Shown here: positions 26,229 to 51,329 of the stretch, in pieces
Layout: each line of letters starts with the position of its first letter
Position numbering within the stretch: the stretch's first letter is position 1
Assembly (NCBI GenBank): GCA_018806985.1
Contig: JADANN010000302.1
Location: 1,310,001-1,374,000, forward strand
From: Angiostrongylus vasorum
Lineage: Eukaryota > Nematoda > Chromadorea > Rhabditida > Metastrongylidae
Length of the DNA: 64,000 nucleotides
Reading direction: 5' to 3'
Made by a program: the position numbers and the translations under genes
The notes under the pieces: model-generated
Told to the model about the DNA's origin: nothing
The model's database searches: none
The model's input: the letters and a program-made list of their open reading frames with translations, nothing else

Positions 26229-27144
26229 GAACAACTTCGAGTGCTTTTCCCTCCCAAAATACTTCATATTTAACCGCATATTTAGTATTTTCATTCGCCT
26301 CCTTTCGTACTACTTAATTTGTCGCCCTTGTGAACTGTATCGCTTTGAATGGTGTCATTTTCGATTGTTCTACGAGAACAGTTACAGTAATTGCCTGAGT
26401 GTTCATATATTATAGTATGGCATAACAGTGAATTATTAACCTAGGTCAATTTTTGTCTCCATTCTTTGAGCCGCATTATTTCAGTGTTTTGGTTTGATAT
26501 TTACAATTCCATCACTTGGAAGACAATGCTTTCTGCACGAACTATCGACTACAACACTTTAAGAAGCCTTACATTTTGCGTTATAACTATGATATCCATT
26601 GAACCGTTGCCTTTAAGCTGTAAGTATCCAGTTTAGTCCTGTATAAACAAGCAGCAGTCTTGTACAAGTATGTTTAGCTTTTATATATTAAATATTGCTA
26701 CCGAGAATGATACTGGCTGGTCTTTTGTGATCAAAAGACTTATATAAATTATTATACCCTTTCTACGCTATCAAAATATCATGAGGTAAATTTTCTCCCC
26801 CAAATCCTTGTCCTGATCTGTTTGCCTCGTTGGAGCATGAATAATTCTGTGTTTATCCATTTGATTGTAGTTAAGGTTCTAGCTTGATTACATTTTACAA
26901 GAAGGTGCAACTGTAACATGCCTATTCTGGTAACCATTTTGCATAAATACCTATCAGCTTTTTACTATTGGTCGTTTTGACAAATACCATGACCTCTGAT
27001 AGAGAGTACTAGTCTCAGTAGCAAAGGAGAAGTGTTTAGGACATATTTTCTCCTGGTGAGGTCTAAGGGAAGCTAGTTTGTGAATAAAGATTGAGGTGCT
27101 TACTAGTGAATGGATTAAAAAGACAAAGTTCTAAACATTGATCA
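26229..27144. other. 3' flank of the TIP30-like gene
   Basis: AT-rich. No canonical AATAAA close after the stop; the nearest is near 27082. No further gene seen. Confidence 0.35.
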
Positions 27145-27355
27145 ATCTGTGAAGGTGCGCCATGTTAAATGCATATATGGCCTATATAAGGACTTGCGGT
27201 GGGCTACCCATGTATCGAGTAAGTGCTGCTATCTTTCCAGACAACTCTATTACCAGTTTGGGGATTCCGGAGGAATGGAACGCTTGGTGAGTCTCTGGCG
27301 CGGGATCGAACTTATGTGTATTGCAGGGCACCTCCAACCATAGCGCTACGCACGT
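27145..27355 (-). repeat. Family A SINE, 3'-truncated
   Basis: Minus strand: GCGCTATGGTTGGAGGTGCC head and GTTCGATCCCGC B box at the right end; the body runs left to GCATTTAACATGGCGCACC. Confidence 0.75.
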
Positions 27356-28629
27356 CCCCATACTTATTGATCTTTCAATTTTTTTGTATTATCAGACAAT
27401 AGTGTGGTTAGTTGTTTTAACATAGCGGATTATCACTTTGCTGCTACATTTCGATTTTCTTTCTACGAAGAGTTCATTAAGTGCTGGGATGTGAGTAGTG
27501 ATATCGTGTGAAGGTACAAAGTCGCCAGTCGATGAGAGGGGAAGTCGATTCCTGGTTTTTGCTTAACATTGTAAACAGTTGCTAGTCCTTCCCCCAGCAT
27601 GTGTTTTCTATTTCGGTTTTTTCCCTTACATTTTCGATGATGTGCATTTTACCAGTACCGCTTCTTGATTATCTTCATTTGTTTCTATCTGTCGATTTTT
27701 TTCATATCATCCTTTCCTGCTCTCTGTCTCTTTGTTGCTACCGTATTAGCACTAAGAACATCGTGCTATTTGGATGAGGTGCTTAATTTCTTTTTCTTGT
27801 TAAGTAGTACCGTTGCGGAGTCTTACGGGCTTCACTGTGTTGGATGCAGAAAGCTGGGGAAACTCAAACCACGTTTTTCACAAAGTAGACGAAGTCCTTT
27901 TTTTTTATTCCAGACAACTTGGAATCAATTCCTATGTATTTTTTCACTTTGGTTGCTTTGTTTTTGAATGAACCGACTAGCCTTTTCCCAGTTTTGGTTG
28001 TATGCTTTTGAATGAATCGACTTGCAGTAGCGATTATACACAGTCAGTAATGCAAACACAGGTGAATATGGGTATGTTTGTAGGCAAGCGTAGTTCAGTC
28101 AGCTGTGGGATCCTTCTGTTTGTTACGATAACGACATATTGAGTTTTATTCCGCCTTTTGCACACTATCCATTACCTTAAGACATAGGCATCACCATTGA
28201 GCGACTCGATATCATCTGAGGTGAAGTACTTGCACCAAATCTTATGATATTGATTCTTTGAAATGCCCTGATCGATTTTTCTTGTTATGGCCAAAAATGA
28301 CCATAAATGGTCATCCATCATGGGCAATGGGAGATGTCTAAGCACAGAAAGAACGAGATCTTATTCATAAATATTAGATCTGCTTTCATATACACGGATT
28401 GTATCCTGTACGTCGATACAGTTCAAAATCTGAAATGTTTGAAGTACATGAGACGTGATACTTGATGTTCTTCAATAAGCACCCTCCATGTCTTCCTAGA
28501 CAAAGTCCGGCACTCACTATCTTTTCCAAGTACAGTAACCAAAGTGCATTGAAGCCAGCAACTGTGAAATTTCGTTAGAAACAGTTTTGTCAAAAACGCT
28601 GTAACAAAGCTTATAGTCACAATCTTAAC
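27356..28629. other. No gene seen
   Basis: The open frame 27665-27967 (+, 100 codons) is rich in Phe/Leu/Ser from a T-rich strand, with no splice context. I read it as compositional. Confidence 0.4.
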
Positions 28630-28975
28630 CTTTTTTATTTCCCTGCCTATTCTTTTTAACGGCAGGGTATGTTGCGAAATATAACTTCTATAATGCTGAG
28701 ATAACTGCAAAACTCCGGACCGCAGGTGTCTGCGGTGGGGAACGAACGCGCTATTGTCATTTCCGGGGAGTGACGCGTTCACCACCACACCATGCGGGTC
28801 ATTCGTTTCGCCTGTCTCTCAGCTAGTTCTATCGATCTTTTTGCCATCAGTAATTACCTGTCAATGGGCTTGATCGGGAGAGCCCAAATCGGCATTGAAC
28901 CCAGTTAAGCTGAGGCTTTAGTTATAATCAGTTGTAATATGAGGTACTTCATTTAATCCACCACAACTGTGGTCC
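28629..28975 (-). repeat. Family C SINE, full-length copy
   Basis: CGAAATATAACTTCTATAATG, CGGACCGCAGGTGTCTGCGG, GTTCACCACCACACCATGCG and AACCCAGTTAAGCTGAGGC. Nearly the reverse complement of 45735-46035. Confidence 0.75.
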
Positions 28976-29439
28976 GGAGTTTGCAAATATTGCAGCACTA
29001 TAAAAGCTTATAGTATTACGTGACACATGTTCTTGATCTCTAGGTTGGTACCATGTAGTCGCAACCGTTCTTGTCCTTTCGTCCATTCAAAAACGAGCTC
29101 AAATCTTAAGGAAAACCTGTCTTTCTACTGCACATATGGAGAAGATGAATTTACATGTAGCTCTGAACTATTCGATAGATTTAGTTCGATAAGCAATTAA
29201 TCTTTAGAGAGGAGGAACAAGCAAGCACAGATGTGTAATATTACATCACTGCCGACAATAAATCTAAACTTGCTGAGAAAATCAGTCCAATCAGTGCAGC
29301 CCACTAATGCTTATCACTATTGAACGGTTATCAGTCTTAGTGATAATAAGCTACGACCTCGTGCTAGCGTTGACGCCTTGACCCTGGGATTGTAATCGGC
29401 TACCGTAAATTGACAACCTTCGCTTTTGTTAACTTTTTT
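28976..29439. other. No gene seen
   Basis: Nothing recognised; no open frame of note. Confidence 0.45.
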
Positions 29440-29725
29440 CTCTATTCACTGCCTATTATTATTTTTTCAACGCAGCGTATGATGTGAAATCCAACCACTA
29501 TGATGTTGAGATATTTGTAAAAGTTACTTTGATCCCATGCCAGATCGAACTTCGATTATTCTTTCCGGAGACTCACTTTGTTACCCACTGCACCAATGAG
29601 ACCCCTTGCGTTTCTCTTATCTAGTTTTCTATCTAACACTACCATCAGCAATCACTCATCAACAAGATTGATCTGGGGGGAGCACAAGTCATCATTTAAA
29701 CGCAGTTAAGCTGGGGCTATAGTCG
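29440..29725 (-). repeat. Family C SINE, left arm of an inverted pair
   Basis: GTATGATGTGAAATCCAACC to AGTTAAGCTGGGGCTATAG; the tRNA-like head on the minus strand is TCATTGGTGCAGTGGGTAAC. Confidence 0.7.
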
Positions 29726-29754
29726 GAATCACAATGTTATCTTCTTTTTCTAAT

Positions 29755-30010
29755 CATTTGCAGTCTCAGCCTAATTGGGTATAATGGCGATTTGTGCTCC
29801 CCGGATCAGCCCCTTTGACTAGTGATTGCTGATGGTAGCGTTAGCTAGAAAAGTGGCTGAGAGAAACACAAAGCAAGGGCCTCATTGGAGCAGTGGGTAA
29901 GAGACATGAGCCCCTGGAAAGGGTAATCGCGATTCGATCTAGCATGGGGTCTAAGTTTTACAAATATCTCAGTATCATAGTGGTTGCATTTCACAACGGA
30001 GACTTGGTGT
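29755..30010 (+). repeat. Family C SINE, right arm of an inverted pair
   Basis: AGTCTCAGCCTAATTGGGT through GTGATTGCTGATGGTAGCG and the head TCATTGGAGCAGTGGGTAAG to ATAGTGGTTGCATTTCAC. Confidence 0.7.
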
Positions 30011-30344
30011 ACTAACAAGTTGATAAGAATGAAATATGCTGTGTTTCGACAATGAACAATGACATTTATGACCAACACAACAATCGAACAGCTGTGTGAA
30101 CGTGAGGTGAGAGAGACAGAGAGACCACCCTGTCATTCGCTCTTGATGTGTTCGTGGGTGGTATCGGCAAGTTTTTATCGCTGATAACTTAATCCATCGA
30201 ATACTTGTTAATACTAAGGCATTTACTCCAGGATTTCTGCTACTGGGAATAACAACTCCTTAGTTCGCCGTATCTAGATATTTATTTGTACTACTTGAAG
30301 GTCCCCCTAGAACGGGAAAGGAAACAACACGCAATTACCCAAGA
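30011..30344. other. No gene seen
   Basis: Nothing recognised. Confidence 0.45.
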
Positions 30345-30441
30345 CCGACTTTCTGTTAACCTCGGCATTGATTGATAATTCGATGTGTTTCTTCAATAAG
30401 CAGACACGAGGTTGTTATTATAGAATTTACTAGGATACAAT

Positions 30442-30477
30442 AGCTGAAGTTTCGGCGGTTTCGTCTTCTTCAGAGCC
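30442..30477 (-). ncRNA. Hammerhead motif, core intact
   Basis: Minus strand: GGCT, CTGAAGA, GACG/CGCC stem with one A-C mismatch, GAAA, CTTC, AGCT. The cleavage triplet is UUC instead of GUC. Confidence 0.6.
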
Positions 30478-30610
30478 GTTTATTTGTTGTAAGTGTTTAT
30501 TTATTTATTTGTTTATTTCATCATATTTGGTATCGAGACAGTCCTCGCCCATGTATTACTCTGTGCTGCTGCTATCCACTAATTAACTGAAGTACTTACA
30601 ACAAATCAAC

Positions 30611-30646
30611 GGCTCTGAAGAAGGCGAAACCGCCGAAGCGTCAGCT
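30611..30646 (+). ncRNA. Hammerhead motif, one core-edge change
   Basis: GGCT, CTGAAGA (30615-30621), stem GGCG/CGCC with an AAAC loop, GAAG (A15.1 to G), CGTC, AGCT. The G would make a G-U closing pair, so activity is doubtful. Confidence 0.55.
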
Positions 30647-30720
30647 ATTGTATCCTAATAAATTCTATAGTAACAACCTCGTGTCTACGTATTGAAGAAC
30701 ATCGAACACGCAGTTACTTC

Positions 30721-31509
30721 AGTTTTTCTCAGGGTAACACTAGTTTTTCTGTAACTTCGTCTAAGCTTCGTAGATAGAAGAGACTTAGCATGATGTGTAA
30801 GAGAGTTCTTTCTTCTTTACCCTCACAGTCTTGCTACCATCGGTGATCGACCGCTTAGGGCTTCGTTTCTCCTTTCTCATTGCCTTGTTTGTTGTCATTT
30901 TCATTCGACAGCACTTTGAAAAATCGCTATCTTTAGGTGGATACGAATAATATTAGAAAGAACTAACTGGTGTGTAGCGTAAAGTGTAACTATTTGATTG
31001 AGTACGTGTGATATCCGATTTGACATTTCCCATCAGCACTTCGTATTTGCAATCGATCGATTGGCAAACACCGAGCTCAAATGGGTCATGTTACTTGGCT
31101 ATCATACTTTCTTCTCATCACCGGTATCAGTTCTGATAAAGTTCCAGCAAACAAAAGAGAGCAGAACCCCGCTCGTTTTTTGTGTTGCGTGCGGTTTTTT
31201 CCTTCTCGCCTATCCATTTTGTAATCGTTGTTTTAATCATATTTTGAATCCAAACCGCAATAAATCCTCTTCATTTATCATTTTTCTTGCGGTCTTTCTT
31301 TCATCTTTCCTTCTAGAGTGTTTATGTTTAGGAAGAGTGAGTAAGATCGTTCGGCCACGTGGCTGTGTGATGTTCATTTGTGCGTATTCCTTCTGCGCCA
31401 TTATCATATTCGAGATGATTTTCATGTTTTGTTGTCGATCACCTGTTCATTCAGCTTTATTTATATGACATCTACAATAATTACAGGAGAAGACGAAGTC
31501 TTCCAGTGA
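30721..31509. other. 5' flank of gsy-1
   Basis: The open frame 30998-31468 (+, 156 codons; Phe/Cys-rich, hydrophobic) has no recognised domain and no exon structure. It may be chance in T-rich DNA. No promoter recognised. Confidence 0.3.
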
Positions 31510-31520
31510 TTTTTGTTCAG
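31510..31520 (+). promoter_or_regulatory. Candidate trans-splice (or 5'UTR) acceptor of gsy-1
   Basis: TTTTTGTTCAG ends 35 bases before the gsy-1 ATG. No coding exon precedes it, so a spliced-leader acceptor, common in nematodes, is plausible. A normal intron in the 5'UTR would look the same. Confidence 0.4.
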
Positions 31521-31555
31521 ATTTCCATTAGAAACACTAGAATTCCGTGCTAATA

Positions 31556-44674
<13,119 letters not shown>

Positions 44675-45734
44675 AGGGGAAATCCCCTATGCCGTTCTTG
44701 TACCATACCGGCATGCGTGGTGCTCAGTTTTTCATACGAATCTTGACGAAGTTTTCATGTTTTTTTTTTCGAGATGTTTGTGAGCAAAAAGTTTTATTTA
44801 GTTTTTGATAAATTATTAAAGACTTCTGAAATAACGTTGTTTGCATAGTCTCACTCTGCAAACGGTCCATGTGGTCATAGATTTACAAATAAGTTTGGAG
44901 AATGTGTTGTGATGCTGTTTGGTTTCTTTACCTGACTTTCTAGAAATATTGAATCTAATTGTAAAAGTTGGTATGCTGTGGTAGTACCATTCCAGCTTGC
45001 TAAAAACAAATGATTGATTCCCAAGAGCTAGTCTCATTTAGAGCCAGTATCGATTAATCAGTTGCTTGTTTTTATGATCCAAACACTGGTAACATAGTAC
45101 TTATTACACTATAGCAAACATTTAGCCAGGTTTCGCCTTTCGCAGAGTTCTTTCTGTTGTGCACTTTTTATGGAGGTTTCATTACTGTGCAGAGCTCCTT
45201 CATGTGAGCTGGTCAACAATAGAAACGTTACAAATGAAGTTACGAAACATTCATGTTTATCGGTTAGATTGTCGTTAACCGATTGGTCGTCAAATCGCGG
45301 AAACAGCCATTCTCACAGGGGAATCCTGTTCGCAAAGCAGTTGGTTCCGCACGTCCACTATCCAGAAACCGACCATTGTTTGCGGTGAAGAATTGAAAAT
45401 ACCTTAGCGCTGCTACTTTCGGAATTCCAAAGAAAACCGCGATTCAAATGGGATACTAAGGACAAGAGAAATCCACGATTGCTCAAGTCATAGCTAAGCC
45501 AATACATGAATCAGATCATTTGCATGATCGATGGTTACGAGAAAAATGGAAATAGTGGAAGAAGTTCTATAATTCATAAGATATCTGAAAAGGAGCAATA
45601 TGAGCAAAGTGCGGTTGCATGTATCGACAACGTTTAGCCCCCTAAACGCTACTACATAGTCTACTTAGGCTCGTAATAAAGTAGATGCACAAGGATTTTA
45701 TATGCAAAACAGCAGTGAAAATTGCAAAAGCCAA
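44675..45734. other. 3' flank of gsy-1
   Basis: No canonical AATAAA right after the stop; GATAAATTATTAAAG at 44807-44821 is a weak candidate. Open frames at 44816-45037 and 45170-45388 show no motif. Confidence 0.35.
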
Positions 45735-46035
45735 TTGCCTAGTTGTGGTGGATTAAATGAAGTATTTCATATTATAACTGATTATAACTAAAGCCTCAGC
45801 TTAACTGGGTTCAATGCCGATATGTGCTTCCCAGATCAATCCCGCTGACGGGTGATTGCCGATGGCAGAGATCGACAGAATTATTTGAGAGACAGGCGAA
45901 ACGAAGGACCCGCATGGTGTGGTGATGAACGCGTTACTCCCCGGAAAGGACAATAGCGCGTTCGTTCCCCACCACAGACACCTGCGGTCCGGAGTTTTGC
46001 AAATATCTCAGCATTATAGAAGTTATATCTCATAT
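45735..46035 (+). repeat. Family C SINE, full-length copy
   Basis: Inverted near-duplicate of 28629-28975: GATTAAATGAAGTATTTCAT, CTCAGCTTAACTGGGTTC, GGTGTGGTGATGAACGCG, CACCTGCGGTCCGGAG. Confidence 0.75.
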
Positions 46036-46289
46036 TGTTTTGAGGAAGATGGAGCCGAAGATTTCAACAGTAGTACTTATCGAACAAGTGGATTTAATGC
46101 TTGCTCTGTTATCGGCTAGATTGAAATTTTGAAGAAATGCGATGCTGGTATGAATTCTGCTCTTAGCACTTTCGTTTTCCTTCATGATGGCAAGAATCAT
46201 GATGGTATGAGGAATCCAGGAAGCTTTTTTCAATAACGGATTAGTAAAAGTGGCAATGCAAGGATCTGTTGTTCGTTTAGTGCTCTTGA

Positions 46290-46515
46290 GGGTGAAGGTT
46301 TTCAGCGTTGATCAATCGCTGAGGTATGCATCATGAATTCGACTTCATCAAGCAGTTTTAGAGGTGGCTGAATGGATATCTGGGCTATAAAATGACCTAA
46401 GTGGCATAGCGATCTATCAACTTAGTTCTGTCATCCTCCCAAATCTGTCTGGTACCAATCTGTCGATTCTGGGACGATGGAAAACTTGGTGAACGCGGAG
46501 CTCGGGATCGACTGT
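46290..46515 (-). repeat. Family A SINE, head lost
   Basis: TTCAGCGTTGATCAATCGCT to CGGGATCGAC; body only, diverged. Confidence 0.7.
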
Positions 46516-47074
46516 GCGAAAGATAGAGATATAGACGTAAAGTGCAAAGGGCTGTGTGGGTTTTCTACCTGAGGTCAACAATGATTATGACCTATACTTT
46601 TGTCTTGTCACCATTTACATTTTACATCAAAAATCGATGTAGCAACTTTTTAGAAGCTTTGCTGGCTTAGATTTAATAGTGCTGTACTTAGTGATATTGA
46701 TATCCCTCAAGTAACTTCGTTGGATCAATTTGCTGTTGACACCCTCTTTTTAAAGTGATTTCTTTTGGATGACAGAGCAGAAAAGATTTTGAAAAAGTCT
46801 CACTTTGATGCTCAAAGTTTCAAACCTTTTGGCTCCCACCCACTGGAAATCCATCTGTTTGGTTTTTAGTGCCTTGAATTGTTTCCAACACAGCAGGATA
46901 TCCATTCTTCTGTGGATCTCTAAATCTTGGCATGTGGAGAGATGGGAACGAATGTAATTCACGAATTCTCCATATTGGCACCGTTTTTCTTGCCATGTAT
47001 GAACCGAACTGTTTTTCAATTCCAAGACTGACTATCTCCTTACCTCGGCAAAGATCAGTAGTGCACTGTTTTCT
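46516..47074. other. No gene seen
   Basis: The open frame 46750-47025 (minus, 91 codons) is basic and aromatic with no recognised domain. Confidence 0.35.
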
Positions 47075-47795
47075 CTGCGAGCAAACACGGGGTTGTTAGT
47101 ATAGTGTACATCTACCCATTCAAAACATGTATAAAGTGGAAGCCAGTGCTTCGTCTCCGTCCAACTACTCTGCTGTAGGTACATCGACGACTGCTGTGTC
47201 CTTTACTCAATACAAATGGAGATGAGATGGATAAATGTATTGAATTGTTAGACCAACAGTATATTACATAAATTCCAACCGAGTGGAACCTGTGAAAGAC
47301 TGGCTTCCATTTTTGAAGGTTTAAATCAACCTCTCCAAAAACGTCCACACCACCAAATGGTAGCAAAAGATAAGTAATGACAACATACCTGTTCGGTACC
47401 TCTACTCCCAACTTTCACACACAAAAATGGTACTGATAAGGAACATGTTTCAAACAGCTGCTCGATGTGCACAGGAAGAGAGCACAACGAAGAATGCTTG
47501 GAATTAACGTGACAAATAGCTATTTCGAGTGACTTTGAAACAGCAGCTCCTCGGGATAGGTGTAGAGAAAGAACGAAGTTCCTAAACGATATGTCCGGCA
47601 ACAATAAAATCGGGTCTATCTTGGCCTTCATTTCCACAAAATAAGTGCGGCTATAAAATGTTGTTTGCAGCTGGCTTGCTGTGGTTGGAATGCTACCGAA
47701 CAGTCTAAGACGCCAACTAGATCGCAACCGTTTCTATGTGTCAACTATTGTGAATGAGCATATGCTGCAATAACAAGGTTATGTTTGCTCAGAAA
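47075..47795 (+). mobile_element. Penelope-like element, RT-to-C-terminal fragment
   Basis: LCCRYIDDCCV (YIDD intact, near 47160-47190), MDKCIELLDQQ, LPFLKV, then LRRQLDRNRF near 47695. Frameshifts throughout. Both ends carry the PLE tail sequence in opposite orientations (GAGCAAACACGGGGTTGTTA at 47079-47098; AACAAGGTTATGTTTGCTC at 47772-47790). Confidence 0.75.
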
Positions 47796-48189
47796 GAAAA
47801 CGACGAACTGTTAGAATTATTTAGATGACGACCACATGGAAGTGGTTTCTTTCCTTTCACTTAAAAAGAGGCTCTTTCAACGTTATTCAATTCGAGGTGA
47901 TTACTGTAACCCAAAGAAAGCATCAAAAAATTTTTTTGTCGTTTTATATAGATGATGTATCTAGAAGATTCTAAGAAACATACGTTAACCTTTTTCACCG
48001 AGACCGGTAAATTTTTTTGGACACTGCAAACTGTATCTCCCTTCACTGATCGTTTTTATCGAGGTTAAATGGAAGTTGGTTCACAGTGGTGTTGCAAACT
48101 GCGTTCTATTTCTGTTTTCAGTAAGGATTCATTGTCGAACCACAGTGATACTTATACATTTGCGAAACTTGAACTGCAACCCAGAAAAA
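47796..48189. other. No gene seen
   Basis: AT-rich; nothing recognised. Confidence 0.4.
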
Positions 48190-48295
48190 AACTTGGCCTG
48201 GGGTCCAAATTTCGCAAATATCTCATCGTCAATGTGGCTGTATTCTATACAATACCTTACTGTGAAAAACAATGGTTGGTAGATAAAAAGTTGAA
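48190..48295 (+). repeat. Family C SINE 3' fragment
   Basis: TTCGCAAATATCTCATCGTC and CCTTACTGTGAAAAACA match the 3' part of family C. The open frames at 48069-48338 overlap it. Confidence 0.5.
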
Positions 48296-48384
48296 CATTA
48301 CTGAACCATTGGAGTATGCAGATTGTACGCTTGAATAGTTGAACATGTGAAACCGTAGGACTTTTAAATTTTTACTAATTAGTC

Positions 48385-48600
48385 GATCTTGTATAAAAGG
48401 TCGTCGCCGAGTGAGATTGCATCATTGAAGCGGTCCCTTTACTGAAGAAGGTCCGACTAGATCCGATGATGAAGCCACCACATCGATAGTACGAACGATT
48501 GTGAACCGTCAACTCGGACCATCGCCTCTGCGGAAGGCGAAGACTTCGGATCGTTAACCGAGTAAAGTTTACTTGTCAAACTCGTGTAAGCTGATTAATT
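48385..48600 (+). mobile_element. Hammerhead-bearing repeat G, copy 3
   Basis: CACATCGATAGTACGAACGA, CCGTCAACTCGGACCATCGC, degraded core CTGCGGA...GGAT..CGTTAACC (48524-48558), tail CAAACTCGTGTAAGCTGATT. Collinear with the minus strand of 38240-38420. Confidence 0.6.
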
Positions 48601-49747
48601 TTGAAAAAGTTAAATAATTGGATCATTCGAGTCTTTAATAAGTCCACAAAGTTCTTCGATGAACTCATTACTTACTTGAGCAGTTTAGACGACAAATTTC
48701 ACTACCTATGTTTTCTATTTTTTCCATTCTCTTAACAATAAGCCTATGTGTTGCTGCCTTTGTTTGTAAACGGTTTTAAAAGGCTTTAGTTACTAAAAAG
48801 CCAAAATTCAAGCACGGCTATTTTAATTGATGTGTCCTCATGATTTCCGCCTCTTTGGTAATCCTTATTGAAGTCGCTTTCTGGATTTCTTATTGATACG
48901 TATTCTTCCCAGCAAGTGCACGTACTGTTTATGGATGTTCAAGTTGTGAAACCTGATTTGATTCGTGGTTTTCGTGTTAAATATTAGACTTCAACCGAGC
49001 GTCGTGCAGACGAAGCCCGGTGTCTGTGGATATCTGTGAATGAAATGACCTTAAAACGTTTGTGAAACATTGAATGAATATTTGGACGAAGCCGTTGAAT
49101 ATGACTGCACTGAGATCAGGGTCCCTGACAATTGGTAGTTGGCTTCGAACAGATCTTACCATTATAGTTTTCAAGGACACTGCCTTTGTTTCAGGCTCTT
49201 TAAGACATTTGAGGAAAACCGTTCATATGTTTTGTCGAAAGGAAACTGGCAGTTACGTCATGCTTTATTATGTCATGCTTAAGGATCTCCTATCCTTTTT
49301 CTAGACCCTAAAAATGTGATGGCGTCTCACTTTTTATAATATTTTTCACTTTGAAAAAAAGTAGCGCTCAATTTTAGAACTAGTCATTTATTTTTGGTCA
49401 AACCATTCTCACTCTTGCAATGTATCTATCTTGCGTTCTCAGTTGTAATCGTAACTAGACTTCATTCCTGTAAATCAGAAGGATTTCCCACCTTATACAA
49501 CTTTTTTCTCCACGGATCTCCCTCATTTGAGGGATTCCGGTAGCTGGTTAGTCGCGAGGCTACCTGGCGCGTCCCCCAGGTGGCAGACAGGGGGGTTAAT
49601 TGCGGACTAAAATCGATCTTTGCTTCCCTGTGACGCAAGTGGATCCAAGAGATGGATTCCGTGTTTCTGTTGCGCTAATTTGGCACATAATTTCTGCATT
49701 TACGAGGCGTATTCATGCACGCGTGTGTGGGTGCGTTCTAGTTTATG
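48601..49747. other. No gene seen
   Basis: AT-rich; small open frames at 48977-49304 (both strands) without motif. The short GC-rich spot at 49540-49600 is unassigned. Confidence 0.4.
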
Positions 49748-51243
49748 CGGATTGTTCGATGTTTTTCGTCAATAAGCAGACACGAGGTTGTTATTATAGA
49801 ATTTATTAGGATATAATAGCTGACGTTTCGGCGGTTTCGCCTTGTTCGGAGCCTGAAAAGTTCAGGATGAGATGCGATCTACTCAGCCAAACACTTTCAC
49901 AATCCTAGCAGATGATGCTTAACAAATAAGTTTGCATTCGCATAGGAAACAGCTTCATTTAAACACCTACCGTTTATTTGTCGTAAGTATTTAAGTCAGT
50001 TGGTGGATAGCAGCCGCACAGAGTAATACATGGGAAGGGCTGTGCCTGTGCCAGGTCATTGGATCAGCCTGAGGTATGGCGCTAGGTCACGCGTGATGAC
50101 AAGACACTCCTGCTCGCGGTTCATTTTTTGAATTTTTGGAACTGATTTAAAGCGCTTCAAGAGTTTTTAGGCGTTGATGTTTTCGATTCCTGTGTGAGGA
50201 TAGTGAGTCCTACTTCAAAATCCTCTCCGTTGTGTCTCCCTGTCCTATGCGTGCCTAGTGGGGTATTTGGTTTACGTTTGCCGACTAGTTCTTCTTTTTA
50301 TGCGGACGCAGAGCGGTCTACCCGTTTCGCCAACGTATTCGTCCCCGCACGTTTTACAAGAGATCAGATAGACTGTGCCCGAACTCATGCAATCAACGTC
50401 TCTACCGTTAGGGCAAATTATGCAGTTTTTCGTTATACATAGACGGTCACATAGGCGGTTGCGAACTAGCTGGCGTCTTAGAGTGTCCGATAGTATTTCT
50501 ATCACTCTTACGGAATTCTCTAGACGGCCCCTCATTAAGCAATGTTTTATGGCTGCACTTATTTCGTTTGAAATAAAGGACAAGAGGAACGGAGCCTTCT
50601 TTTCGATAGAATTGTCGCTCTGGGGCGTGGTTTTTCCTCTATGCCTATGCCGAGAAGCTACAGTTTCATAACCATTTGAAATGGTTATTTGGCGCGCCAG
50701 TTTCGTGGATTCTTCCCTCGGCTCTCTACCTGTGTATACGTTGGTGGCGGTTGGAAACATATTTCTTATAAGCGTCCTTTTAGTGTGTGATGGATGAAAG
50801 GAGAGGTAATGAACCACTATATTCTTACTGCTTGGCTTTCGATACCATTTCGTAATGCAGCCGTTCTCGGATAGGTTAATTTGAAAGTTTAGAAATGGAA
50901 ACCAGTCTTCTTTCGGTTTCTCACGGGTGAATTTTATGTACGCTGACTATTCCTTCAATAACTCAAAGCATTTGTCCATCTCCTCTTGTGGAGAGCAGAT
51001 GACAAAACAATCATCTATATACCTACAGTAGAGTAATGGCCTGAGATCGATTACTGGTGCTTCCACTTTAGACAAAAAGTCAAAGGCTACAGCAAGGGTT
51101 GGTGCCAGTCGCTGTCCCATTGCCAACCCCTCTAATTCGCGCGTAGTATTTCCCAGACCATCTGAAGATCGAGCAGTTTAAACAGACCTTTAAGAGGATC
51201 GTAGGCTGCTGAATCGAAAAGCTGTGCATGTTAATTGCTCTTA
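49748..51243 (-). mobile_element. Penelope-like element, RT C-half + GIY-YIG + 3' end
   Basis: Minus strand: RT block YCRYIDDCFVIC (YIDD intact, about 51000-51032), then a 181-codon open stretch (50272-50817) with HYLSFHPSHTKRTLIRNMF, SNEISAAIKHCLM, CITKNCIICPNGRD and the GIY-YIG core GTVYLISCKTCGDEYVGETG (50310-50370), then the 3' UTR and a degenerate hammerhead. The RT part upstream of palm motif A is missing; it breaks off near 51243. The endonuclease core looks the least damaged of the copies here. Confidence 0.88.
49818..49853 (-). ncRNA. Hammerhead motif, degenerate
   Basis: Minus strand: GGCT, core CCGAACA (U4C and G8C), GGCG/CGCC stem with AAAC loop, GAAA, CGTC, AGCT. Helices are perfect but core changes should kill catalysis. 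Confidence 0.55.
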
Positions 51244-51329
51244 TGCGGATTCTATTCTACGAGTCAATTCGGCTAAAAGCTTGCAATCAAGTGACAGGGA
51301 AGTATACGGGAAGCGGTTAGGAGTCGCCT

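Larger units (their letters stand above)
30345..30720. mobile_element. Palindromic pair of PLE 3' ends
   Basis: Left arm (minus): GACTTTCTGTTAACCTCGGC, tail AGACACGAGGTTGTTATTAT, hammerhead. Centre: PLE 3' UTR in which TTTGTTGTAAGTGTTT is mirrored by GTACTTACAACAAAT. Right arm (plus): hammerhead, AACAACCTCGTGTCTAC. The centre matches 49980-50035. No coding sequence. Confidence 0.8.

Noticed and set aside
27665..27967. Possible membrane protein
   Set aside because: Hydrophobicity follows from T-rich codons; no homology or splice signals.
30998..31468. 156-codon frame upstream of gsy-1
   Set aside because: No domain, no start context, Phe/Cys/Ser composition of a T-rich strand; not kept as a gene.
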